The position numbers were made by a program, and so were the translations under genes. Positions 17,519 through 26,858 of a stretch of DNA of 64,000 nt are shown here, one piece after another. Location: positions 178,924-242,923 of the forward strand of contig NZ_JACJRC010000004.1 in the NCBI RefSeq assembly GCF_014697025.1, in the 5' to 3' direction. Origin of the DNA: Alkalinema sp. FACHB-956. Lineage in GTDB: Bacteria > Cyanobacteriota > Cyanobacteriia > Leptolyngbyales > Leptolyngbyaceae. Position 1 is the stretch's first letter, and every line of letters starts with the position of its first letter. The notes beneath the pieces are model-generated. The model was given only the letters and a program-made list of their open reading frames with translations, ran no database searches and had not been told where the DNA came from.

Positions 17519-17654
17519 GATGCTCACCTCCACTGCCATTCTCGCGTATATCCATTACGACCACGACAGGTTCTTTAAAACTGTTATCAAACCTTATTGG
17601 AAGTTTATCTAAGCAGGGCCGACCTGATTAACCTAGCCTACGATTCCGGTCTAA

Positions 17655-18176
17655 CTAGGCATTGGCATTCGCTTTGAGATAGAGCTTGTGGGTAAAGGGA
17701 TACTCAATCAAGGTTGGTTTTTCTGGCAGAAAACGGGCCTTCAAAAAAGTCTTTTGCTTCAACCCCTGCAATTTCCCGATCGGCATGCCTTTTTCAAACC
17801 GTTCCAAGTGGGCCAGCTTCCAGAACAGGGCCGCAGGTTTACGATCGCCCGTCGTGGAGGTTGGTCGATGGATTGCCTTACCCCGATAGCGACCGCCCCC
17901 AGAGGCCGCTTCACAGCCAAGGTAAATCCCCTTCCAAGTCACTTCTGGGTTGAGGGGTTGCTCTCCGGCCCCCTCTGCGGCATAGATGAAGGTTTCTATC
18001 GCGCGGGTACCCCGAATCTTTTCAATTTCACCAAAGGCTTCAAATTCCATACTGCCGTACACCACGTAGGATGGGTTAAACGCCTGAGCTTGCTGCGCTG
18101 AGAGGGCATCCAAGGCAGATAACAGATGAACTTCGGGAACAGAAACTAAAATTGCCAGATTACGAGACGTTTCCAT
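17655..18176 (-). CDS. Conserved protein of unknown function, 173 aa
   Basis: I do not recognise the family with certainty. The protein has an internal basic Gly-rich segment (GCEAASGGGRYRGKAIHRPTS) and a basic C-terminus (KARFLPEKPTLIEYPFTHKLYLKAN). It has no signal peptide or membrane helix. It starts at an ordinary ATG, and the frame is long and compositionally normal. It is followed on the same strand by the 37-aa micro-ORF, possibly in one transcript. Confidence 0.65.
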   Translation of the reverse strand: METSRNLAILVSVPEVHLLSALDALSAQQAQAFNPSYVVYGSMEFEAFGEIEKIRGTRAIETFIYAAEGAGEQPLNPEVTWKGIYLGCEAASGGGRYRGKAIHRPTSTTGDRKPAALFWKLAHLERFEKGMPIGKLQGLKQKTFLKARFLPEKPTLIEYPFTHKLYLKANANA

Positions 18177-18339
18177 GAAAAGCGCAACAAAATACTAGAG
18201 TCAGCAATCCATGGAGGTTCGGAGCAGAATGTCCCGGCGCACCATGGCCCAATCCACATTACTAAACAACGGTAACGGGAACAACCGCTAAAATTTGGGA
18301 ATCGCAAGACTCCGGTTGATCCCACCAAAAGCCCGATCG

Positions 18340-20940
18340 TTAGGTTAAAATAGCGCCCCCCAACAGACGGGTGTAGCGATACTCCAATTCTGCGGCCATG
18401 GCTGGCCAGCGGGAGAGGGTTGGATCTTTGTCGATCGCCTTCTGGGCTGCATCACGGGCAATTTCCAGCACATCCTGATCCTCCACGAGACTCGCTAGGG
18501 CAAAATCCGGTAACCCCGACTGCCGGGATCCCAGCACTTCCCCTGGGCCTCGGAAGCGTAAATCCATTTCTGAGATAAAAAATCCATCCTGGGACTGCTC
18601 CAAGACCTTCAGCCGTTGTTGGGCGGGTTCGCTGCGGGAACTGGTCATCAGCAAGCAGTAGGACTGGGATGCACCCCGGCCCACCCGACCCCGCAACTGG
18701 TGTAATTGGGAGAGGCCGAAGCGTTCTGCATGTTCAATCAGCATCACCGTTGCGTTGGGCACATCCACCCCCACTTCCACCACCGTGGTGGAAACGAGGA
18801 TTTGGGTTTGCCGATCGCGAAAGGCATTAATCGCTGCATCCTTGTCCGCCGAGGTCATTTTGCCGTGCAGTAATCCGACTTGGAATTCCGGAAACACTGT
18901 TTGTTGCAAGTCCGCATGGGCCACGATCGCAGATTTTAAGTCTAATTTCTCCGACTCATCCACCAAAGGGAGAACCACATAGACCTGCCGTCCTTGCACA
19001 ATTTCCCGCCGCATGAGGTCATAGGCTTGTTGGCGATCGCGATGGCTGAGAACGGTGGTTTGAATGGCCTTCCGACCGGGGGGCAACTCATCAATTTGAC
19101 TCACATCCAAATCCCCATGCAACGTTAACGCCAACGTGCGGGGAATCGGTGTTGCAGTCATAGTGAGAACATGGGGATTTTCGCCTTTTTGTTGTAACCT
19201 TGCCCGTTGTTGTACCCCAAACCGATGTTGTTCATCAATCACCACCAAGCCCAAGCGATCGAACTGCACGGGATCTTCAATCAACGCATGGGTGCCTACT
19301 AGCAAGGGCAATTCCCCGGTTTGCAATTGGGTGTGAATTTGTCGCCGTTTGGCTACCTTAGTCGATCCCGTTAGCAATTCCACGGGCAAATGCAGCAGCG
19401 TAAACCACTGCACGAGTTTTCGATAATGCTGTTCCGCTAGCACCTCCGTGGGAGCCATCAGCGCCCCCTGGTAACCCGCCTGAATCGCAGCCAGTAATGC
19501 AATCACCGCCACCACCGTTTTCCCCGACCCCACATCGCCCTGCACTAGACGATTCATCGGTGTCGTTTTTTGTAAATCCCCCAGAATGTCCTGTACCACC
19601 CGCTGCTGGGCTCCGGTTAATTCAAAGGGCAACACTGTGTAAAATTGATCTAACAATGGGCCTTGGGTCGTGAGGACAACGCCTGTTTGTTGGCTTTGTT
19701 GACGGTAACGCCGTGACAGTAACCCCAATTGCAAATAGAAAAACTCATCAAACACCAACCGTCGTCGCGCGGCTTCCAAGCTCGATCGATCGTCGGGAAA
19801 GTGAATGTTCGCGATCGCGGTTTGAACTTCCATCAACGCATACTGATCGCGCAATCCTTGGGGTAAGGTTTCCTGCAATTGCTGGGCAGCGGGTAATCCA
19901 GAGACCATTGCTCGACGGATTAAATCTGCTCCCACCCCTTCCGTCAGCGGATAGACGGGCACAATGCGTCCCACGGATTCGGAATCGATTTCGCCGCCGT
20001 AGTCGAGAACTTCAATTTCTGGGTTGTCCAACGTAAGGCCAAATTTCGTTTCCTTGACCAATCCGGATGCTGCCACCGCTGCCCCAGAGGGGTAGAGCTT
20101 TTTCTGCTGCTCCTGCCAACCCCGCCCGGAATAGCGACTGCCCATGTAGAAGCGGCTCAGCTTCATCCGTCCGGAGGAATCACGGATTGTTAATTCAAAA
20201 ATCGTCAGTTTAGGATTTTTAGAACTGGTGAAGCAATTGCTAGAGGTAATGCTACCAACAACGGTGACGGTTTCACCCGCCTTCAGTTCCCGAATCTTGG
20301 CTTGGCGGGCATAGTCGATGTGGTCACGGGGATAGTAATACAGCAAATCCCGCACAGTAAAAATGCCCAATTTTGCCAATTTTTCCGCACTTTTTGGGCC
20401 AACTCCTGGTAGATAAGTGACGGCTTGTTCCAGATCGACCTTGCGGCTTCCAGCGGCTTTGGTGGCAGGCGTCACGGTGGCTACTGGGTTACCCGATCGA
20501 TCACTCTTGCTGGCGGCCCGATCGGAAAATTTTCCAGCGGCTTCCTTCGCAGCGATCGCGGCAGGTTGCTCCGATGGGTCTAGGGCGGGCGGGCTATCCT
20601 GGGCGACCTCCGCCAGTGTTTTTTTCGTTTGGTGCAGCAGGCGGCGGGTATCGGCCACGAGGTGTTGCCGTTGGGCAAAACTCAGTTCACTGTAACGGCC
20701 ATAGTCTGCGGCCAGTTCCTGGATTTTTTGGCGCTCCGATCGATCCAGTTCCGGCAAGGGCTGGCCTAAACTCAGTTGCAAAAACTCACTGAAGCGGTAT
20801 TGGTTGCCTTGTAGGTCATTAAAGCCATTTTCCGCTTCCACTGAGAGTGCTTTTTGTAGCCGCAAAAAATCCATGGGCAACGTAAACTGGGAAATTGCAA
20901 TTAACTGGGCGGTGCTCTCCCTGAGTTGTACCGGATTCAT
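18340..20940 (-). CDS. recG: ATP-dependent DNA helicase RecG
   Basis: This is a full RecG of 866 residues. After an N-terminal extension of about 165 residues typical of cyanobacterial forms comes a helix-hairpin-helix-like YLPGVGPKSAEKL and the OB-fold wedge domain (AGETVTVVGSI). The helicase core follows: Walker A GDVGSGKT, Walker B DEQHRFGV, TATPIPRT, STTVVEVGVDVPNA, and QLRGRVGRG (motif VI). RecG remodels stalled replication forks and Holliday junctions. The extended length relative to E. coli RecG (693) is due to the N-terminus. A MITE-like hairpin lies just upstream. Confidence 0.97.
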   Translation of the reverse strand: MNPVQLRESTAQLIAISQFTLPMDFLRLQKALSVEAENGFNDLQGNQYRFSEFLQLSLGQPLPELDRSERQKIQELAADYGRYSELSFAQRQHLVADTRRLLHQTKKTLAEVAQDSPPALDPSEQPAAIAAKEAAGKFSDRAASKSDRSGNPVATVTPATKAAGSRKVDLEQAVTYLPGVGPKSAEKLAKLGIFTVRDLLYYYPRDHIDYARQAKIRELKAGETVTVVGSITSSNCFTSSKNPKLTIFELTIRDSSGRMKLSRFYMGSRYSGRGWQEQQKKLYPSGAAVAASGLVKETKFGLTLDNPEIEVLDYGGEIDSESVGRIVPVYPLTEGVGADLIRRAMVSGLPAAQQLQETLPQGLRDQYALMEVQTAIANIHFPDDRSSLEAARRRLVFDEFFYLQLGLLSRRYRQQSQQTGVVLTTQGPLLDQFYTVLPFELTGAQQRVVQDILGDLQKTTPMNRLVQGDVGSGKTVVAVIALLAAIQAGYQGALMAPTEVLAEQHYRKLVQWFTLLHLPVELLTGSTKVAKRRQIHTQLQTGELPLLVGTHALIEDPVQFDRLGLVVIDEQHRFGVQQRARLQQKGENPHVLTMTATPIPRTLALTLHGDLDVSQIDELPPGRKAIQTTVLSHRDRQQAYDLMRREIVQGRQVYVVLPLVDESEKLDLKSAIVAHADLQQTVFPEFQVGLLHGKMTSADKDAAINAFRDRQTQILVSTTVVEVGVDVPNATVMLIEHAERFGLSQLHQLRGRVGRGASQSYCLLMTSSRSEPAQQRLKVLEQSQDGFFISEMDLRFRGPGEVLGSRQSGLPDFALASLVEDQDVLEIARDAAQKAIDKDPTLSRWPAMAAELEYRYTRLLGGAILT

Positions 20941-20959
20941 TTTTAATTGCGAGAGATTT

Positions 20960-21064
20960 GATCCCCCTAGCCCCCCTTAATAAGGGGGGGACAAGAGAAA
21001 CACTGTCAAAGTTTCTCTAACTTCTTTTCAAAGTCCCCCTTATTAAGGGGGATTTAGGGGGATC
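20960..21064. repeat. MITE-like composite inverted repeat
   Basis: The 105-bp element has outer arms 20960-20992 and 21033-21064, both containing GATCCCCCTA / TAGGGGGATC ends and a CCCCCTTAATAAGGGGG core (each arm is itself palindromic). An inner pair (AGAGAAAC at 20994 and GTTTCTCT at 21011) completes the fold. Arm sequences of this kind are very common intergenic repeats in filamentous cyanobacteria. It lies between divergent recG and the FAD-oxidoreductase gene and carries no ORF. Confidence 0.85.
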
Positions 21065-21218
21065 GGATCTACCGCATTCACGAATCAATGAAGTACCAGG
21101 GTCGATCGCATCTAGAACATGAATCCATCAATTTAGAATCAATTTCCATCCTAAACTGGAGAGGACAGGATATTCCTAGCTTGTGTAAATTTCCCTGTAT
21201 TCTCCCTGTAAATCTCCT

Positions 21219-22568
21219 ATGGCTTCTACGATCGACTGGACTGCCCTCACCACAGAACTCAACGGCATCGAACTGATTACCGAGCCGACCCAAGTGGCCA
21301 AGCTCTCCCAGGATTATTATCACTTCAGTCCAATTTTGCAGCCGATTTTTGCTGACAAACGGGGGGATTTGGTGGTCAAACCCGCCAACGAAGCGGAGGT
21401 GATCCAAGTGGCCAAAACCTGTGTGAAATATCGGGTGCCGCTGACGGTGCGGGGGGCTGGAACGGGGAACTACGGGCAATGTGTCCCCCTTGAGGGTGGC
21501 GTCATTCTAGACATGACCAAAATGACAGCGGTGAAATGGGTCAAGCCGGGTGTGGCCTGTGTGGAGCCGGGAGCGAAGCTAGCGGCGATCGACAAGCAAA
21601 CGCGCCCGATCGGGTGGGAATTACGCATGGTGCCTTCCACCTACCGCACAGCCACGATCGGTGGCTTCATTGGTGGGGGCAGCGGCGGCATTGGTTCGAT
21701 CACCTACGGGCAATTGCGCGATCGGGGCAATCTGCGATCGGTCAAGGTAGTGACGATGGAGGCGGAGCCGCGCGTCGTGGAACTACGGGGCGAAGCGGTG
21801 TACCAAGTGGCCCACGCCTACGGCACCAATGGCATTATTACCGAATTGGAAATTCCCCTAGCTCCCGCCTTGCCTTGGGCGGAAGTCATTGCCACCTTCC
21901 CCAGCTTTATGGCAGCGGCTCGGTTTGGCCAATCCTTGGGCGATGCGGATGGTATTCTCAAACGCCTAATTACCATTTGTGCCGATCCGATTCCTCAGTA
22001 TTTCGCTGCATTACGCAGTTCCATTCCCTCCGGTACCCACGCAGCATTGCTCATGGTGTCAGAGGATGGCTTGGAACCATTGCGGGAACTGGTACAGGAC
22101 TGCGGCGGCCAAGTGACCTATGAGAAGCCAGCGGAAGACAGTCAAAAAGGCATTGCCCTGTGGGAATATACCTGGAACCACACGACGTTGCACGCCCGAT
22201 CGGTCGATCCTCACCTTACCTACTTACAAACCCTGTTCCCCTACGATCCAAACTTAACGCTAGTCGAGCAGATGTATCAGGAATTTGGCGACGAAGCGAT
22301 GATGCATTTGGAATTCCTGCGGGTGGCGGGCCGCACGACTCCGGCTGCATTGCAACTTGTGCGCTTCAGCACTCCGGAACGCCTGCAAGCCATCATCGAT
22401 CGCCTAGAAAGCCTCGGTGCGATCGTCTTTAATCCCCACGCTTATACGATCGAAGATGGGGGCATGAAGGCGATCGATCAGGCCCAACTCGCCTTTAAGC
22501 AACAGGTCGATCCCTACGGCTTACTCAATCCTGGCAAAATGCGCGGCTGGACTGAAACACAGCCTTAG
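21219..22568 (+). CDS. FAD-binding oxidoreductase, GlcD/PCMH type
   Basis: The protein has 449 residues. The N-terminal FAD-binding PCMH domain shows VVKPANEAEVIQVAKTC, RGAGTGNYGQCVP and GGFIGGGSGGIGSITYG (about residues 145-161); the C-terminal half is a vanillyl-alcohol-oxidase-like cap ending DPYGLLNPGKM. Relatives oxidise 2-hydroxy acids such as glycolate or lactate, but without the iron-sulfur subunit or other partner nearby the substrate is not assigned. It is a soluble protein with no signal peptide. Confidence 0.88.
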   Translation: MASTIDWTALTTELNGIELITEPTQVAKLSQDYYHFSPILQPIFADKRGDLVVKPANEAEVIQVAKTCVKYRVPLTVRGAGTGNYGQCVPLEGGVILDMTKMTAVKWVKPGVACVEPGAKLAAIDKQTRPIGWELRMVPSTYRTATIGGFIGGGSGGIGSITYGQLRDRGNLRSVKVVTMEAEPRVVELRGEAVYQVAHAYGTNGIITELEIPLAPALPWAEVIATFPSFMAAARFGQSLGDADGILKRLITICADPIPQYFAALRSSIPSGTHAALLMVSEDGLEPLRELVQDCGGQVTYEKPAEDSQKGIALWEYTWNHTTLHARSVDPHLTYLQTLFPYDPNLTLVEQMYQEFGDEAMMHLEFLRVAGRTTPAALQLVRFSTPERLQAIIDRLESLGAIVFNPHAYTIEDGGMKAIDQAQLAFKQQVDPYGLLNPGKMRGWTETQP

Positions 22569-22729
22569 AGTTATGGTCGGGGCTTAGGGCGATTCGATAA
22601 ATCCTCGAATCCACCTGCCATGCTGGCACAAACTTATAGCGCGAGTCTGTCTCAAACTGACTACAATGGGGCATCCTGGAAGTCATATCCTGTCCAAGTT
22701 TCCTGGCTCACGTCCTAAGGAGTTTTCTG

Positions 22730-24112
22730 GTGGCCCGCTCTGTGTCCCGTGTCCAACCTCCGCTCGAATTCATCGCACCGAATCTTGACCTCAATATGGT
22801 GCGGCTGACCTATGCGCTGTTACCTGTGTGGATGCGCTGGAAGACGGCGCTGACTGACGTGCAGGCCACTAACTTAGAAGAATTGGTGAGTTTGTATCAG
22901 CGATTCCAATCGGGCAAGATCCGGATGCTGTTGGCGTTTCGCCATCCTAGCGTGGACGATCCCGTTTGCATTGGTTACACCCTGAGTCGGCTGTTGCCCA
23001 AAACGGCACGGGCGATGGGTGTGCGGTTGCAAGATCCCATTCATGCCCATTTTATGTACGATCGCGGAATTCCCCTCTGGGCGGGTTCGGCGATGGGCTG
23101 GTTGTATGCCAAACTGGGCGGTACACCGATTATGCGTGGCAAGGTCGATCGGGCCGGCTTACGATCGGCCAGGGATTTACTCGCCAATGGTCGATTTCCC
23201 TTAATGGCGGCTCCGGAAGGGGGCACGAATGGGCATAGTGAATTGATCAGTCCGCTGGAACCTGGGCTTTCGCAATTTGGATTTTGGTGTGTTGAAGATC
23301 TGCAAAAAGCGGGACGATCGGAAGAAGTCCTCATTGTCCCGATCGGGTTGCAGTACAAGTACATTGCGCCGCCGTGGAAGGAAATTGAACAATTGCTGGC
23401 CCAATTGGAAGCGGATTGTGGATTTCAATCGGATTCTCAGTTTGGTTCTGACACCTTGGATGAAGCTTTATATCGCCGGATGTATCGCCTAGGTGAGCAT
23501 TTGTTATCGATCATGGAAGAGTATTACCAACGGTTTTACCATCAAGATATTCCACCCTATGCAATGATTGCGGAAAATCCCAATGAACAACTGGGTAAAC
23601 GTTTGAGTACTCTGCTGGATATTGCACTGAAAGTCGCTGAGCGGGATTTTAATTTGCAACCTCGGGGGACGGTGATCGATCGCTGTCGTCGGTTGGAGCA
23701 AGCGGCTTGGGATGCGATCCACCGGGAAGATCTCAAGCTGGATTCTCTGTCTTTGGTGGAGCGGGGATTGGCAGATCGCATTGCGGAGGAAGCCAGTTTT
23801 CGGATTTGGCATATGCGGTTGGTGGAAACATTTGTGGCCGTGACGGGGCAATACGTGCGGGAAAAAATGACCGTCGATCGCTTTGCGGAAACCGTGATTT
23901 TGATGTGGCAAATGATTGCCAAGATCAAGGGAGAGCATCCGGGCTTTAATACGCCGAAGCTCGGCCAACAACGGGCGTACCTCACGATCGGACAGCCGAT
24001 TTCTGTAACCGATCGCTGGGCTGACTATTCCCGCGATCGTAAATCCGCCAAACAGGCAGTTGCAACGTTGACCCAGGATTTGCAAACCGCTTTGGAAGCG
24101 ATGATTCATTAA
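22730..24112 (+). CDS. Long 1-acyl-glycerol-3-phosphate acyltransferase-like protein
   Basis: The 460-residue protein shows the acyltransferase hallmark H-x4-D as FRHPSVDD (about residues 68-75), and further on MRGKVDRAG and APEGGTNG (the EGT-like block). It would transfer an acyl chain to a glycerol phosphate or related acceptor at the membrane. The C-terminal 200 residues are extra relative to PlsC (about 240 aa). The start is GTG with AAGGAG eight bases upstream. It is followed on the same strand by the fatty acid hydroxylase, Mpo1-like and amidohydrolase genes. Confidence 0.8.
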   Translation: MARSVSRVQPPLEFIAPNLDLNMVRLTYALLPVWMRWKTALTDVQATNLEELVSLYQRFQSGKIRMLLAFRHPSVDDPVCIGYTLSRLLPKTARAMGVRLQDPIHAHFMYDRGIPLWAGSAMGWLYAKLGGTPIMRGKVDRAGLRSARDLLANGRFPLMAAPEGGTNGHSELISPLEPGLSQFGFWCVEDLQKAGRSEEVLIVPIGLQYKYIAPPWKEIEQLLAQLEADCGFQSDSQFGSDTLDEALYRRMYRLGEHLLSIMEEYYQRFYHQDIPPYAMIAENPNEQLGKRLSTLLDIALKVAERDFNLQPRGTVIDRCRRLEQAAWDAIHREDLKLDSLSLVERGLADRIAEEASFRIWHMRLVETFVAVTGQYVREKMTVDRFAETVILMWQMIAKIKGEHPGFNTPKLGQQRAYLTIGQPISVTDRWADYSRDRKSAKQAVATLTQDLQTALEAMIH

Positions 24113-24277
24113 GTTGCATAGCCTGCAAGCTAGATAGACTGTGCGTTGATTCGTTGGGCTGATAAATTTGTGCACCTCAGCCCCGTCCTCAGAGATCCCT
24201 CCTCACCCCTGGGCCTCAGACCTGTGCCACAATAGTCAAGTATCCTAACTGATGTGTGTGTAGAGAGTGTAGAAGCT

Positions 24278-24775
24278 ATGTTGACTCGACTGGCTGTGGA
24301 TCTGGGCTTCTTGGTGACGGCCTTTGTGCTGGCTAGTTTGGTGGAATATTGGGTGCATCGACTGATGCATCAGCCCTATCGGTTAGGTGAAAAACATCGC
24401 GATCATCACCGTCGCAATGAAGGTCAAGGGGTGATTTGGGAATTTCGGGACTATGTGCTGGGAACCTGTGTCGTGATGGCCATTCCCTATTTTTGGTCGT
24501 GGGAGATTGGTCTAGCTTGGACGATCGGAGGAATTGCCTTCGCAGCCTTTGCGGCCTATGCCCACCAACTGCAACATGAAAATCCCCGTAAATGTTTCTG
24601 GATGTCGATGCCTGTGCATTATGTGCACCACAAGTATGGTATGTGGAACCATAATTTTGGGTTGGCGGTAGATTGGTGGGATCGGGTGTTTGGGACTTAC
24701 AAGGTTGTTGATTGGTTAGATGAGAAAGAGTTGCAGCGTCCTGCGGCTGGTTTTTTTGCCTTGCGCTGGCTGTAA
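24278..24775 (+). CDS. Fatty acid hydroxylase/sterol desaturase family protein
   Basis: This is a di-iron membrane oxygenase of about 165 residues. Its His boxes are seen in order: HRLMH, HRDHHRR, HQLQH and HYVHHKYGMWNHN. Two or three hydrophobic helices lie between them. Members hydroxylate or desaturate fatty acids, sterols or carotenoids. ATG at 24278 is preferred; a GTG at 24254 would add eight residues. It is the shorter bacterial type. A terminator-like hairpin follows it, then an Mpo1-like gene. Confidence 0.85.
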   Translation: MLTRLAVDLGFLVTAFVLASLVEYWVHRLMHQPYRLGEKHRDHHRRNEGQGVIWEFRDYVLGTCVVMAIPYFWSWEIGLAWTIGGIAFAAFAAYAHQLQHENPRKCFWMSMPVHYVHHKYGMWNHNFGLAVDWWDRVFGTYKVVDWLDEKELQRPAAGFFALRWL

Positions 24776-24815
24776 ATAGAAAAATAATTGCTGTAAATAA
24801 TCAAAAATAAAATAA

Positions 24816-24860
24816 TGCAGAGTGTAAATGGATCTAAAAAAAACCAACTCTGCATTTTTT
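24816..24860 (+). terminator. Terminator-like hairpin after hydroxylase gene
   Basis: Arms TGCAGAGT (24816-24823) and ACTCTGCA (24847-24854) are perfect, followed by six T. The loop is long (23 bases). It ends about 100 bases before the Mpo1-like start codon, so the two genes may be separately transcribed. Confidence 0.6.
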
Positions 24861-24958
24861 ATTGCATCATTTTATAGAAATTTCGACATAACGGTATTCG
24901 ATCGAAGGCAACATGTTAGGTTGTGGTCAGCCCCTCCCGTTCCCCTCTAGGAGGCTAA

Positions 24959-25291
24959 ATGACTCACTTTTCTGCGGCTAGAGACCATTTTATCGCCTGC
25001 CATCAACATCCGATTAATCAAGCGCTCCATCACTTTGCAAATTTCACCGTCATTCTTGCGTTCGTTCTGGCATTGCTCCATCGGCTAGATTGGAAACTGG
25101 CAATTTTATTGATTTTGCTAACTCAACCGTTGGTTTGGGCAGGGCATGCAGTGTTTGAAAAAAATCAACCCGCCTTTATCAAATATCCCGGCATTACGAT
25201 TTTGGCGTCGCTTTCCTGGTCGTTCGATCGTGTATTTGGTTTGAAGGATCTCTGGTTACATTTTGCAAAATCGTCATTTTCACCGGACTAA
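24959..25291 (+). CDS. Mpo1-like (DUF962) membrane protein
   Basis: The 110-residue protein contains the family His and Glu residues: FIACHQHPINQALHHFAN near the N-terminus and WAGHAVFEKNQPAF in the middle, with two or three hydrophobic helices. Yeast Mpo1 is an Fe(II)-dependent dioxygenase that shortens 2-hydroxy fatty acids by alpha-oxidation; bacterial roles are little studied. A TAGGAGG site sits five bases before the ATG, a strong start. Its neighbour is a fatty acid hydroxylase, which might produce its substrate (inference). Confidence 0.85.
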   Translation: MTHFSAARDHFIACHQHPINQALHHFANFTVILAFVLALLHRLDWKLAILLILLTQPLVWAGHAVFEKNQPAFIKYPGITILASLSWSFDRVFGLKDLWLHFAKSSFSPD

Positions 25292-25339
25292 TCCATAAAC
25301 AGGATTGTCACAGCAATTCATTCATACAGGAGTACAGCC

Positions 25340-26734
25340 ATGTATCAAGATTTACTGGTGATTGATGCCGATGCTCACAAATTAGAAAATCCTTTAGTCA
25401 TTCGGGATTATATTGAACCGGAATATCGCGATCGCACGAATTTGATTGTCGATCGTCTAGGTGATCAGCGAATGCAGATCCAGGATTTTAATCCCAAAAC
25501 GGGATGTAACGATTTGGTGCGTATCTATCCCCAAGCCCAAGGGTTGGGTAAAGGTGGGTTTCGCAATTTACATCCAGAAACCACCCTGGGGGCAATGTTC
25601 AACCGGGCTCGGATCGAACATATGGATCAGTATGGCATTGATGTCCATGTGATTTATGGAACGTGGAATTTAAGTTTTGGGAGTTACCTCGATCGGGATT
25701 TAGCGATCGCGCTTTGTCGGGCCTATAACAACTACATGGCGGAGGATTGCCGGGGCTATGATGGGCGCTTGAAGCCGATCGGGGTGCTGCCCATGCAGGA
25801 TGTGGCGGAAGCGGTCAAGGAAATGCATCGCTGTGTCAATGAGTTGGGTATGGTCGGGATTTCGCTGCCGCCCAATTTGCCGATTCCCCATCCCGCTGCT
25901 CCAGAAGCGTTTCCAGAAATTCGCACCTGTAAAACGCTGAGCCATCCAGACTTTGAACCGATTTTGCAAGCGGCGGTGGATTTGGATGTGGCGATCGGGT
26001 TGCATGGTGGCCCCGGTTCCTACATGGTGGGGGGCTTAGCGGATCATTTGGAAACCTTTGTGCTGAGTCATATTTTTGTGCAGCGCAACCAGCAACAGTT
26101 GGCGTTGGCCCGGATGGTCTTTGATGGTGTGTTTGAGAAGTTTCCAACGCTGCGGGTTGGCTTTTTAGAAGGCGGCTGTGGTTGGGTGCCAGACCTTGCC
26201 CATGCCTTCCATGAACACTGGGAGAAACGCATTCGTGATTTCGATCCCCACCATCCCTATCGGCCTTCGCTAATGGAATTTACAAAGCTGATGGTTCGAG
26301 AACGGGGAACACACAACAACAGTAACATCATCAGTCAGGCCAAAAATTTATTTGACCTGCTGTGGACGCGGGAACACGATCCGGAAAAGATTAATGATGC
26401 GAGTTTGTTTGAACATTGGGATCTGAAACATCGCGATCCGATCGAATACTTCCAGCGGGGACAAATTTTTGTGTCCTTTGAATCCGATGATCCGGCTCCG
26501 GTGTATTTACCGATCGCGATGGGCGAAACGGGGAAACAGTTGGCTTGTTTCTCCGGGGACTATGGCCATTGGGATGGAGTGTTACAGGATTGCGTGCAGG
26601 CGGTGGCCGATCGGGTAGACGATCGGGCCTACTTGGAACGGTTATTGAGTGGCAATGCGCTGGATCTCTATGGTTCACGGCTGCGGGATTCATTGCCGAT
26701 GAGAGCGGATTTACACGCGATCGGGGCAAAGTAG
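25340..26734 (+). CDS. Amidohydrolase family 2 metal-dependent hydrolase
   Basis: The 464-residue protein is of the Amidohydro_2 (ACMSD-like TIM barrel) type. Probable metal ligands appear in DADAH near the N-terminus, IGLHGG and FLEGGCGW in the middle, and the Asp of FSGDYGHWDG near the C-terminus. Members decarboxylate or hydrolyse cyclic or carboxylic substrates; the substrate here is unknown. A CAGGAGT ribosome site lies six bases before the ATG. It begins 48 bases after the Mpo1-like gene and is likely co-transcribed with it. Confidence 0.85.
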   Translation: MYQDLLVIDADAHKLENPLVIRDYIEPEYRDRTNLIVDRLGDQRMQIQDFNPKTGCNDLVRIYPQAQGLGKGGFRNLHPETTLGAMFNRARIEHMDQYGIDVHVIYGTWNLSFGSYLDRDLAIALCRAYNNYMAEDCRGYDGRLKPIGVLPMQDVAEAVKEMHRCVNELGMVGISLPPNLPIPHPAAPEAFPEIRTCKTLSHPDFEPILQAAVDLDVAIGLHGGPGSYMVGGLADHLETFVLSHIFVQRNQQQLALARMVFDGVFEKFPTLRVGFLEGGCGWVPDLAHAFHEHWEKRIRDFDPHHPYRPSLMEFTKLMVRERGTHNNSNIISQAKNLFDLLWTREHDPEKINDASLFEHWDLKHRDPIEYFQRGQIFVSFESDDPAPVYLPIAMGETGKQLACFSGDYGHWDGVLQDCVQAVADRVDDRAYLERLLSGNALDLYGSRLRDSLPMRADLHAIGAK

Positions 26735-26858
26735 GCAAGAGGAAACCACAATCTGACCCATAAGTTCCTATGCCATGGCCTCTCACCCGCTATGGCATAG
26801 CCTATTCCAGGACTAAAAAACTAATGGTCTAAAACATGGCCTGAAAACTAATAAATTC

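Noticed and set aside
17424..17612. Plus-strand ORF of 62 codons
   Set aside because: It is the antisense shadow of the micro-ORF at 17405-17518, which has the much better ribosome site and a clean membrane helix.
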